A stretch of 64,000 nt of DNA from Deltaproteobacteria bacterium (lineage in GTDB: Bacteria; Myxococcota_A; UBA796; GCA-2862545): the NCBI GenBank assembly GCA_006226595.1, contig SBGP01000110.1, positions 1 through 64,000 on the forward strand, in the 5' to 3' direction. The notes beneath the pieces were generated by a model. That model was not told where the DNA came from and did no database searches. It saw only the letters and a program-made list of their open reading frames with translations. The stretch's first letter is position 1. Every line of letters starts with the position of its first letter. This document shows, piece after piece, positions 1 through 7,826 of this stretch. Both the position numbers and the translations under genes were made by a program.

Positions 1-1
1 G

Positions 2-1321
2 GTCGGCGAGCGCGCGCTGGTCTCCGGGGCGCGAGATGGCGAGTTGCTGCTCTGGGACCTCGACAGCGGAAGCTTCACGCCCTTCGGCCAGGTCGGGGGC
101 GTGGTGCGCCACATGGCCGTCAGCGCCGACCTGACCACGGTGGCGGTGGGCGTCGAGGACGGCATCACCTGGCTGTTCGACGTGGAGGAGCGCGAGGGGC
201 GGCCGCTCAACCGGCACGCGGACGCCGTGCGGCACGTCGGCTTCTCACCAGATGGCGCATGGCTCGTGACTTCCTCGGGGGACGGCACCGCGCGCGTGTG
301 GCCCGGCGAGGCGCTGTCGCCGAGTCGGCTCACCGGGCACGAGCGGCGGATCATGGACCTTGCGTTCACCCCGGACGGCAAGCGTCTCGCGACTGCCTCC
401 TCCGACTACACCGCACGGCTGTGGAACCTGCGCACCGGACGCTCGCAGGTGGTGGCCGAGCACACGGACGAGGTCGAGGCGGTGGGCTTCTCGCGCGGGC
501 GCATGGTCACCGTCAGCCGCGACGAGACGCTGCGCATGGACGGCGCGGTGTACCCGGGCAAGGAGCGTATCGATGGACTCGCGGTATCGCCGGACGGCCG
601 CTGGGCGGCGGGCGCCATGCGCGGGGGCACGCTGTCGGTATGGGACCTCGACAGCGGGGAGCTGCGCGAGCTCGAAGGCCACAAGAAGCGTATCCACACC
701 GTCGCGTTCTCGGCGGAGGGCCGACTCGCCAGCGGCGGCAAGGCCGCGGACCTGCGGGTGTGGGACCTCGAAGCAGGCACCAGCGACAAGCTCGACGATC
801 TGGGCGCGGAGATCGGTGTCGTGGCGTGGGGGCCGCATGGCGAGCTCGCGGCAGCCACCTACGAGGGACTCGTGTGGATCGACGGGGCGCGCCACAAGGT
901 CGGCGAGGGCGTGGTCGCCGACCTGGCGTGGTCCGCGACCGGGGCGCTGGCCGTGGCGACCGAGGAGGGCGATGCCGTGGTCCTCGCCGACGGTGAGGTG
1001 CGCCGGTTCTCGGGTCACACGGCGAGCGTGACGCGAGTCGACTGGGCGGGCGACACGCTGGTCTCGGTCAGCGAGGACGGCACGCTGCGCCTGTGGGGCA
1101 CCGGCGACGAGGCGTGGAGCCAGAGCTTCTCGGGGGACGGCGCGCCGCTCCGGGCACTCGACGTGTCACCCGACGGCGAGCGGGTCGCGGCGGCCGGAGA
1201 TGATGCGGTGGTCCACCTCTGGCCGACGCATCCGGCGCGGAACGAGTCCGAGGTGCGCGCACAGCTTCGCGCGGTGACCACGGCGCGCGTCGACGACCAC
1301 GGCGTGCTCGCCACCCCGTGA
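2..1321 (+). CDS. WD40 repeat protein, 5' end outside the window
   Basis: The reading frame is open from base 2, so the gene starts upstream of the window; the TTG at 44 lies inside a repeat (LLLWDLDSG) and is not a credible start. The visible 439 residues are a run of WD40-type blades ending in signatures such as LWNL, VWDLDSG, VWDLEAG, LRLWGTG and VHLWP, each preceded by a GH dipeptide or a near equivalent. This is a beta-propeller scaffold for protein contacts. By analogy with the kinase-WD40 gene at 28628, the missing N-terminus could be a Ser/Thr kinase and membrane anchor, but that is inference. The C-terminal 25 residues after the last blade are unstructured-looking. Confidence 0.85.
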   Translation, partial: VGERALVSGARDGELLLWDLDSGSFTPFGQVGGVVRHMAVSADLTTVAVGVEDGITWLFDVEEREGRPLNRHADAVRHVGFSPDGAWLVTSSGDGTARVWPGEALSPSRLTGHERRIMDLAFTPDGKRLATASSDYTARLWNLRTGRSQVVAEHTDEVEAVGFSRGRMVTVSRDETLRMDGAVYPGKERIDGLAVSPDGRWAAGAMRGGTLSVWDLDSGELRELEGHKKRIHTVAFSAEGRLASGGKAADLRVWDLEAGTSDKLDDLGAEIGVVAWGPHGELAAATYEGLVWIDGARHKVGEGVVADLAWSATGALAVATEEGDAVVLADGEVRRFSGHTASVTRVDWAGDTLVSVSEDGTLRLWGTGDEAWSQSFSGDGAPLRALDVSPDGERVAAAGDDAVVHLWPTHPARNESEVRAQLRAVTTARVDDHGVLATP

Positions 1322-1322
1322 G

Positions 1323-2258
1323 TCAGGGCGCGATGGCGAGCCCGCGTCGCTGCTTCTGCCAGGCGCGCAGGGTGTCGTGGGGGATGAGCGGCATCTCGGC
1401 CTCGAGCAGGATCTCGGCAGGGACCACGAGCGCGTCGATGCCCACGGCCTCGCCGTGGCGGCGCACGGTCTCGGCGACGGCATTGTCGACGCGCACGCGC
1501 TCGGTCTTCGCGCGGGTGCCGCCGACCTCCCGGGACAGGCGCCACGCGGCGAGCTGATCGGCGAGCGTCGCATCGCTCCGAGCCTCCGGCCAGAAGGCGA
1601 GCGCGGACTTCATGCCCTCTGCACCGAGCACATCGGCATGGGCAGCCTGGAAAGCGGCTCGCGCCGCGGTGGTGCGCGGTCCCACCGGCTCGAGCATCGC
1701 CAGTTTCTCTTCGAGTTCGAGCACGACGCGGGCGCGGTACACGAACTGCGGGTCCTCGTCCTCGAGGTACAGCAGGTGCTGGTCCGCGGCGTGGATCATG
1801 TACAGGCCCAGGCCGTCGTGGTGGGCGTCGGAGGCCTCGCCGTAGGCGGCCTCGCAGCGTGCGTTGGCGAGCTCGGCGAAGCGCCAGTCCACGTCGGGTA
1901 CGCCCTTGTCGACCTCGCAAATCGGGGCACAGCCGGCGGGCAGGGGACGCGCGTCGAGCACTTCGGCCCGCAGGCGGTCCTCGTCTTCGGCACGCGACAG
2001 GTCGATGGGGCGGAAGCCCTGGCGAAAGCCGCGCTCGGCGACGTCGGCGACCGTCGCGTCGAAGGCCGCGATCTGTCGCACGCAGCGCATCAGCGACGGG
2101 TCCCTCGACTTGCGGGCCCACGCGGCGAAGTCGGCGGTGACCGGGTCCTCGGCGAGCTCCAGCTCTCGGCGCAGCTCGAGGTACGGGCGGCGGGACTCCT
2201 GCTGCAGCGCGACCGCGCAGGACGAGAGGACGAGACACAGGAGGAGGGAAGTGCGCAT
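1323..2258 (-). CDS. lipoprotein of unknown function, 311 aa
   Basis: Begins with a short lipoprotein signal (MRTSLLLCLVLSSCAVA) with lipobox LSSC, so the mature protein should be lipidated on Cys14 and anchored in the envelope. The rest is mostly charged, probably alpha-helical, and rich in Arg and Glu, with Cys pairs around residues 95-115 that could form a disulfide. I do not recognise a family. It is convergent with the WD40 gene (one base between stops) and divergent from hemB, with which it shares a short 77-base intergenic region. No strong Shine-Dalgarno precedes the ATG. Confidence 0.75.
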   Translation of the reverse strand: MRTSLLLCLVLSSCAVALQQESRRPYLELRRELELAEDPVTADFAAWARKSRDPSLMRCVRQIAAFDATVADVAERGFRQGFRPIDLSRAEDEDRLRAEVLDARPLPAGCAPICEVDKGVPDVDWRFAELANARCEAAYGEASDAHHDGLGLYMIHAADQHLLYLEDEDPQFVYRARVVLELEEKLAMLEPVGPRTTAARAAFQAAHADVLGAEGMKSALAFWPEARSDATLADQLAAWRLSREVGGTRAKTERVRVDNAVAETVRRHGEAVGIDALVVPAEILLEAEMPLIPHDTLRAWQKQRRGLAIAP

Positions 2259-2335
2259 GAGCAGAGTGTACGCGCCGCGGTCGGGCCGCTCGACGCGCGT
2301 GGGCAGGTTACGTCGACCCCTTCGAGGAGAACCCC

Positions 2336-3319
2336 GTGGCCCAGTACCCCGCCCTCCGTCCCCGCCGGCTCCGCGCCAGCGCCGCCGCTCGCTCCATGGT
2401 GCGCGAGACCACGCTCACGCCGGCGGACTTCATCCAGCCGCTGTTCGTGCAGGACGGCGAGGGCCCCGACGAGGAGATTCACTCGATGCCGGGCCAGTTC
2501 CGGCTTCGCCTGCCCACCCTGCTCGAGCGCGCCAACGCCGCGTACGAGGCCGGAGTGCCCGCGATCGCGCTGTTCCCGAAGATCGCGGATGAGCTGAAGA
2601 CGGTGGGTGCCGAGCGCGCCTGGGACGACGAAGGCCTCGTGCCGCGCGCCGTCCGCGCCCTCAAGGAGCAGGTCCCGGGGCTGATGGTGATCACCGACGT
2701 CGCTCTCGACCCCTACAGCTCGCTCGGCCAGGACGGCATCGTCCGCGACGGTGTCATCCTCAACGACGAGACCATCGAAGCCCTCGTGCAGCAGGCCGCC
2801 TGCCAGGCCCGTGCCGGGGCGGACTTCGTCGCGCCTTCGGACATGATGGACGGCCGCGTGGGCGCGATCCGCGGCGTGCTCGACGATCAGGGCCATCACG
2901 ACACGATGATCCTCGCGTACAGCGCGAAGTACGCCTCGGCGTTCTACGGCCCGTTCCGTGACGCGCTCGACTCGGCGCCCCGCGGCGGTGCCGACAAGAA
3001 GACCTACCAGATGGACCCCGCGAACACGAACGAGGCGCTGCTCGAGGTCGAGCTCGACCTGCTCGAGGGCGCGGACATGGTGATGGTCAAGCCCGGCATG
3101 CCCTACCTGGACGTGCTGTGGCGGGTGAAGGAGCACTTCCAGCGCCCGACCGCCGTGTACCAGGTGTCCGGCGAGTACGCGATGTTCAAGGCCGCCGGCC
3201 GCAACGGGTGGATCGACGAGAAGGCCTGCGTGCTCGAGGCCCTGCTCGGCTTCAAGCGGGCCGGGGCCGACAGCATCCTCACCTACTACGCCACCGAGGC
3301 CGCCGGCTGGCTGCGGTGA
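2336..3319 (+). CDS. hemB: delta-aminolevulinic acid dehydratase (porphobilinogen synthase)
   Basis: Condenses two 5-aminolevulinate molecules to porphobilinogen in tetrapyrrole (haem) synthesis; cytoplasmic homo-oligomer. At 327 residues it has normal family length. The two Schiff-base lysines are present as K198 (AYSAKYAS) and K252 (MVKPGMPY), with the family signature VSGEYAMFKAA after them. The metal loop reads DVALDPYSSLGQDG, with Asp and Ser where zinc enzymes carry cysteines, so this is a magnesium-type enzyme such as that of Pseudomonas. The start is GTG with GAGGAG 5 bases upstream. Its stop overlaps the start of the next gene (GTGA), implying coupled translation. Confidence 0.97.
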   Translation: MAQYPALRPRRLRASAAARSMVRETTLTPADFIQPLFVQDGEGPDEEIHSMPGQFRLRLPTLLERANAAYEAGVPAIALFPKIADELKTVGAERAWDDEGLVPRAVRALKEQVPGLMVITDVALDPYSSLGQDGIVRDGVILNDETIEALVQQAACQARAGADFVAPSDMMDGRVGAIRGVLDDQGHHDTMILAYSAKYASAFYGPFRDALDSAPRGGADKKTYQMDPANTNEALLEVELDLLEGADMVMVKPGMPYLDVLWRVKEHFQRPTAVYQVSGEYAMFKAAGRNGWIDEKACVLEALLGFKRAGADSILTYYATEAAGWLR

Positions 3320-4134
3320 GAGTGCTGGTCGCCGGCGCGAGCTCGCGGCTCGGCCGGTACCTGTGCGCGGCCCTGCGCCGCGAGGGACACGTCGTGCGCG
3401 GCATGTCTCGCTCGGGCGAGGACCTGGACGCCGACGAGTCGGTGGCGGCTGACGTGTGCGCACCGGAGAGCCTTCCGGCAGCCGTGGACGGCGTCGACGC
3501 GCTGATCTCGGTGGTCGGGGCACCGGTGTGGCCCACGCCGCTCGCCCGAGAGACGACCTTCGAGGCGACCGACCGGGACGGCAACCTCGCGCTGTTCGCG
3601 GCCGCGCGGGACGCAGGCGTGTCCCGCGTCGTGTACCTCTCGGTGTTCGGCGAGTACCCACCGGGCCTGCGCTACGTGGAGTGCCACCGCGAGGTCGAGG
3701 CGTGGCTCGCCGACAGCGGGCTCACGTGGTCGGCGGTGCGGCCCACCGGGTTCTTCGGGGCGTTCGACGTGTTCGCCGAGCTCGCACGCACCGGGCTCTC
3801 GGTGAGGGTGGGTAGCGGCGAAGCACGCACCAACCCGATCCACGAGGCCGACCTCGCTGAGGTACTCGTGGACGCGCTGTCTGCGGAGGGCGTGGTCGAG
3901 TGCGGCGGACCGGACGTGCTCACGCGCGCCGAGATCGCCCGCCTCGCGTTCGGAGACGGCGCCTCACGCCTCGCGCCGGTGCCGGCCTTCGCGCTCCGGG
4001 CTCAGGTCGCACTCGTGCGTCCGGTGTTTCGCAGAGCAGGGGACGTGCTCGCCTTCCTGCACCACGTCGTGCTCCACGATGCCGTCGCCCCCATTCGCGG
4101 AGAGCGCCGGCTCGCGGACTACTTCCGCCGCTGA
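3316..4134 (+). CDS. NAD(P)-binding atypical SDR / NmrA-like oxidoreductase
   Basis: A 272-residue Rossmann protein. The N-terminus MRVLVAGASSRLGRYL matches the dinucleotide-binding GxxxxLG pattern of atypical short-chain dehydrogenases. Around residues 75-115 are the ALISVVGAP and GVSRVVYLSVFG strands, followed by an HxxVExWL helix typical of NmrA/ complex I-assembly-like members. No classical YxxxK pair is obvious, so catalysis is uncertain. The GTG start overlaps the hemB stop by four bases (GTGA), so it is co-translated with hemB; a role connected to haem or a quinone is possible but unproven. The last 16 bases overlap the tail of the convergent protease gene. Confidence 0.8.
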   Translation: MRVLVAGASSRLGRYLCAALRREGHVVRGMSRSGEDLDADESVAADVCAPESLPAAVDGVDALISVVGAPVWPTPLARETTFEATDRDGNLALFAAARDAGVSRVVYLSVFGEYPPGLRYVECHREVEAWLADSGLTWSAVRPTGFFGAFDVFAELARTGLSVRVGSGEARTNPIHEADLAEVLVDALSAEGVVECGGPDVLTRAEIARLAFGDGASRLAPVPAFALRAQVALVRPVFRRAGDVLAFLHHVVLHDAVAPIRGERRLADYFRR

Positions 4135-5621
4135 CGCACCGCGAGCAGGACGAGCGGCAGCACGAACCACGCGGTCGTCGGGCCCTGAGAGCAGCCGCAG
4201 GCGGCCGCCAGCTCTTCCGGCGTGAGCGGGTCCGGGCCCGGATCCGGCTCGGGGGCGACGTAGTCGGCGGGCGCCGCGTGGATGGTGTAGCCGAAGGTGC
4301 TTCGGTAGTCGGCGGTGCCCGCCTGCGCGGTGACGACCACCCGGCGGTCCTCCATCGCGGCGATGCTCTCGGTGCGGAACGTGGTGCCGTCCGTGGGCAG
4401 CTCGACGACCTGGCGTTCGCCGTCGACGAAGCCGACGATGGCCGCGGTGAACGCGTCCGGGGTCGAGGTCGCCTCGAAGGTGATGTCGATCTCGTCCTCG
4501 GCGAACAGGTACCAGACGTTGACGCCCCAGGACATCGGCGCTTCGACCGGCGTGTCCGAGGTCGGCGCGTTGACGCTGATCGAGCCCTGAACCGGGCGCG
4601 AGCCGGGGTAGCCCTCGTAGGGTGCCAGGGCCTGCTCGAACACGTCGCCCTCGGGAAAGTCGAGGTGCGGCAGTCGCCGGGCGAAGTCGGTGTGCGCCTC
4701 GGCGAGCGAGCTGCCCAGGGCCTCGAGTCGCGCGTCCACCTCGCGAAGCGGGTCGCGCGTCTGGGTGATGGGCGACATCCACGTGTCCTTCACGAGCGCC
4801 TCGGAGGCCGAGACCTCCGAGAGATGGCGGATGAACACGAAGGCGCCGTACTGGTGGTACTCCTGGAGCAGGCCTTCGTCCGGGTAGTCGAAGAAGCCGA
4901 CGCCGAGGTCCGGGAGCGCGGCGAAGCCGAACAGGAAGCCCGAGTTCGAGGGCGTGGCGCCGAACATCTCGAGCTCGGCCCACACCGCGGTGGCCTCCCA
5001 GTACCAGGCGCCCGCGTTCTCGTAGTCGTAGGTACCGGTCGCGCCCTGGATGGCGTGGAAGAACTCGTGGGCGGCGACGTCCGCGGCCCAGTTCCGGTCG
5101 AAGAGCGTGTCCCGGTTCATGACGATCATCGGGTAGCCGTCGTCGTCGTACCAGAAGTAGCCGCCGGCGCCGAACGCGCTGGGCGCCGCCCCGCCGGTGT
5201 CGCCGATGTACACGTTGAAGCGGTATCCGGAGGTCTGCTCGGGGGCACCGTAGCCCCAGGACTCGACCTCGGCGGCCCACGCGTCCTCGAAGTGCGAGGC
5301 GATGACGGCGACATCCGGCTGGCTCACGCCGCTGTCCGGTCCCCACTTGACTGCGAAGTTCGTCGTCTCGACCAGGTTGCCCGCCAGCGCGCCCTCGCCC
5401 AGTCCCCAGGAGTCGCGAGTCACCTTGGTGCCGCGGAACATCGGGCCTTCTGGCGGCCTGAGCTCGCCCGTGGACAGGCCCCGCTCGACGAGAAGCTCGG
5501 GGCAGTGGGCCTGGGCGAGGTGCATGAGCTCCGTGCCGCAGCGACCGGCGTCATCGAAGTCGCGGGCGAGGCTGTCGCACGTGGGCGCGGCAAAGGCGGC
5601 GGCGAACAAGAGCGGAAACAT
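4119..5621 (-). CDS. secreted zinc metalloprotease-like protein with MYXO-CTERM-like tail
   Basis: I choose the ATG at 5621 because GGAG lies 8 bases upstream and it gives a clean signal peptide (MFPLLFAAAFAAPTC); an ATG at 5654 would add 11 polar residues. The 500-residue product carries AAHEFFHAIQ, an HExxH zinc motif, followed by ENAGAWYWEATAVWAE, a plausible third-ligand helix. The C-terminus is a CGC cluster, then a hydrophobic stretch (WFVLPLVLLAV) and a basic end (RQRRK), the layout of the MYXO-CTERM surface-sorting signal. Expected location is the cell surface. The substrate is unknown. It follows the Nudix gene on the same strand after 49 bases. Confidence 0.75.
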   Translation of the reverse strand: MFPLLFAAAFAAPTCDSLARDFDDAGRCGTELMHLAQAHCPELLVERGLSTGELRPPEGPMFRGTKVTRDSWGLGEGALAGNLVETTNFAVKWGPDSGVSQPDVAVIASHFEDAWAAEVESWGYGAPEQTSGYRFNVYIGDTGGAAPSAFGAGGYFWYDDDGYPMIVMNRDTLFDRNWAADVAAHEFFHAIQGATGTYDYENAGAWYWEATAVWAELEMFGATPSNSGFLFGFAALPDLGVGFFDYPDEGLLQEYHQYGAFVFIRHLSEVSASEALVKDTWMSPITQTRDPLREVDARLEALGSSLAEAHTDFARRLPHLDFPEGDVFEQALAPYEGYPGSRPVQGSISVNAPTSDTPVEAPMSWGVNVWYLFAEDEIDITFEATSTPDAFTAAIVGFVDGERQVVELPTDGTTFRTESIAAMEDRRVVVTAQAGTADYRSTFGYTIHAAPADYVAPEPDPGPDPLTPEELAAACGCSQGPTTAWFVLPLVLLAVRQRRK

Positions 5622-5670
5622 GAACACTCCGGAGGTCCGGCAACCATGCCTCACGCGGAGGCCGATCGCG

Positions 5671-6264
5671 TCAGGAAGTCGTGGGTCGGCGCAGGCCCTG
5701 GCCGCGGCCGTCGAGGCGGTGGAGCAGATCGTCGACGAGCTGGAGCGTGAGCCCCCACAGCATCACGTCGTCGAACTCGACCTTGGGCAGCTCGTACTGT
5801 TGCCCCTGCCATCCGCGCTTGAACGAGCTGCGTCCACGGCCGTCGAGCAGGTGCTGCAGGTGCAGGGTGTGCGTGCCTGCGACCTCGGAGCGGTCGAGGG
5901 TGAGCTCGCCGAAGTCCTCGACGGCGAACACGTAGGGCCGCACCACGAGCCGCGGAATGGGCCGGATGGTCGGCAGGTCGTCGAGGCGACCGAGCAGCTC
6001 GGCGCCCCGCAGGTCGAGCCCGACCTCCTCCTGGGTCTCGCGAATCGCCGTCGCGAGCAGGTCCGCGTCGCTCGGGTCGCGGCGACCGCCGGGGAACGAC
6101 AGGTGGCCGGACCACGGGTCGCGCTCCGAGGTCGCGCGGCGGATGAACAGCAGGTCCAGGTTCGCGTCGAGCACCGCGGCGACGGCGGCGGGGCGTATGC
6201 CACCGAGGTCGGCGGAGAACGGCGGTCGCGTGAGGACGGAGCGGATGCGGTCGAGGGTCGGCAC
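5671..6264 (-). CDS. Nudix hydrolase, CoA pyrophosphatase type
   Basis: 197 residues. The segment LLFIRRA..DPWSGHLSFPGG, residues 38-60, matches the CoA-specific Nudix signature that precedes the Nudix box; the box itself runs about 60-83 and ends REXXEEVGL, giving the metal-binding glutamates. Enzymes of this type cleave CoA to 4'-phosphopantetheine and 3',5'-ADP. The start is GTG at 6264, five bases after AGGGA. An upstream in-frame ATG (MAPIGSGS) is possible but would lie deep in the region shared with divergent lepB. The N-terminal helix (LDRIRSVLTRPPF) is typical of the family. Confidence 0.9.
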   Translation of the reverse strand: MPTLDRIRSVLTRPPFSADLGGIRPAAVAAVLDANLDLLFIRRATSERDPWSGHLSFPGGRRDPSDADLLATAIRETQEEVGLDLRGAELLGRLDDLPTIRPIPRLVVRPYVFAVEDFGELTLDRSEVAGTHTLHLQHLLDGRGRSSFKRGWQGQQYELPKVEFDDVMLWGLTLQLVDDLLHRLDGRGQGLRRPTTS

Positions 6265-6345
6265 GACATCCCTGTAACCGGGCCGAAAGCGCGGTGGATT
6301 CGGGGAGCCAGACCCGATAGGGGCCATGGACTGTATGGAGAGCGC

Positions 6346-7179
6346 GTGAGTAGCGAGCCGGGCCCGAGCGGCCCCAAGACCCCGCCTGCGCCGGCATCGA
6401 AGCCCACGGGGCAGATGTCCTGGTTCAACGAGCAGGTTCGCACGTGGGGACCCGCCATCTTCGCGGTGCTGTTCATCCGCACCTTCATCTTCGAGCCCTT
6501 CCGCATTCCGTCGGGCTCGATGCTGCCCACGCTGCTCGTCGGCGACTTCGTGTTCGTGAACAAGGCCAGCTACGGCCTGTGGGTGCCCGGAAGCGTGCTC
6601 GAGGTCCCCTACATGGACTCCGCAGTGGTCCTTCCCCGCTACGAGATCGTGGACTGGGGCGACCCGGAGCGCGGCGACATCATCGTCTTTCGCTACCCGC
6701 GGAACGAGAGCGTCAACTTCATCAAGCGCGTGGTCGCCGTGCCCGGCGACCGCCTGCAGGTGCGGAACAACAAGCTCGTGATCAACGGCGAAGAGCAGCC
6801 GATGGAGTACACGGGCCGCGAGACCTTCCTCGACCAGTACTGCAACGCGCGCGAGGTGCGGGCGTACAAGGAGGACATCAAGGGTCTCGAGCACTGGAGC
6901 TACACGAACTCCAGTGGTCTCGGCGGGCCGCTGTCCAACCACCGCGAGGTCACCGTGCCGCCGGGCCACGTGTTCGCGATGGGCGACAACCGCGACAACT
7001 CCGAGGACAGCCGGGCCTGGGGCTTCGTGCGCTACGACCAGATCAAGGGCAAGGCCCACTTCGTGTGGCTGTCCCTCGACTCCTGTGGCGAGGGCGCGAA
7101 CGGCAAGCCCGCGACCCTGGGCACGCCGCGCAGCGAGCGCTTCTTCAAGGGCCTGTACAGCATGGAGCGCGAGCAGTGA
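6346..7179 (+). CDS. lepB: signal peptidase I
   Basis: Removes signal peptides from exported proteins at the periplasmic face of the inner membrane. 277 residues: a Pro-rich cytoplasmic N-terminus, one membrane segment around residues 33-50, then the catalytic serine S58 in PSGSMLPTL and the catalytic lysine K127 in NFIKRVVAVPGD. Box E reads GDNRDNSEDSRAWGFV. The start is GTG at 6346 with GGAGA 5 to 9 bases upstream. There is only one visible membrane segment, as in many non-enteric proteobacteria. The stop overlaps the next gene by four bases (GTGA). Confidence 0.96.
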   Translation: MSSEPGPSGPKTPPAPASKPTGQMSWFNEQVRTWGPAIFAVLFIRTFIFEPFRIPSGSMLPTLLVGDFVFVNKASYGLWVPGSVLEVPYMDSAVVLPRYEIVDWGDPERGDIIVFRYPRNESVNFIKRVVAVPGDRLQVRNNKLVINGEEQPMEYTGRETFLDQYCNAREVRAYKEDIKGLEHWSYTNSSGLGGPLSNHREVTVPPGHVFAMGDNRDNSEDSRAWGFVRYDQIKGKAHFVWLSLDSCGEGANGKPATLGTPRSERFFKGLYSMEREQ

Positions 7180-7826
7180 GCCTGCCGCGCAACGCGCTCC
7201 GCTCGCCCTTCGACCCCGAGATGCGGGACTACGTGCAGGTGCTCGTCGACGAGCAGGATGCACTGGTCGACCGCATGGAGCTGTATGCGAAGGAGCGCGA
7301 CTTCCCGATCATCGGGCGCGACGCGGGCCGCTGGCTCGAGCTGCTCACCAAGATGATCGGCGCCAAGCGCGTGCTCGAGATCGGCGCCGGCTTCGGCTAC
7401 TCGGCGTTCTTCTTCGCCAGGGGCGTGGGTCCGGACGGGCACGTGCGCGGCATCGAGCGCAACGACTACGAGATCCTCGGCTTCGAGGTGCTGTTCGCGG
7501 GCCATCCGCTCGCCGACCGCATTGCCATCGAGGCGGGTGAGGGTCGCGACGTGCTCGGCGAAGAAGCCGAGTGGGACGTGATCTTCGTCGATGCCGAGAA
7601 AGAGGAGTACGCGGAGCTGCTCGCGCTCGCCGTTCCTCGGCTGCGGCCCGGAGGGCTCGTGCTCTTCGACAACGCCCTGTGGGGCGGGCGCGTGGTCGAA
7701 GACGCGGCGGACAGCGCCACCGAGGGCGTGCAGCGCTTCAACGAGGCGCTGTTTGCGCACCCGGAGCTCGACGCGCACATCCTGCCCGCCGGCGACGGGC
7801 TGGCCGTGGGCCGCAAGCGGGGCTGA
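7176..7826 (+). CDS. SAM-dependent O-methyltransferase, family 3
   Basis: 216 residues with the catechol/caffeoyl-CoA O-methyltransferase fold. The SAM motif is VLEIGAGFGYSAFFFA (residues 62-77), followed by GIERND and the acidic metal/substrate motifs VIFVDAEKEEYAE and LFDNALWGGRV. The family transfers a methyl group from SAM to a hydroxyl, usually with Mg2+; the acceptor cannot be predicted. The GTG start overlaps the lepB stop. The stop codon is immediately adjacent to the stop of the convergent PP2C-like gene, leaving no room for a terminator between them. Confidence 0.9.
   Translation: MSLPRNALRSPFDPEMRDYVQVLVDEQDALVDRMELYAKERDFPIIGRDAGRWLELLTKMIGAKRVLEIGAGFGYSAFFFARGVGPDGHVRGIERNDYEILGFEVLFAGHPLADRIAIEAGEGRDVLGEEAEWDVIFVDAEKEEYAELLALAVPRLRPGGLVLFDNALWGGRVVEDAADSATEGVQRFNEALFAHPELDAHILPAGDGLAVGRKRG

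Noticed and set aside
245-1018. Long minus-strand open frame opposite the WD40 gene
   Set aside because: Arg/His/Pro-rich composition typical of antisense frames in high-GC coding DNA; the plus-strand WD40 repeats explain the region.
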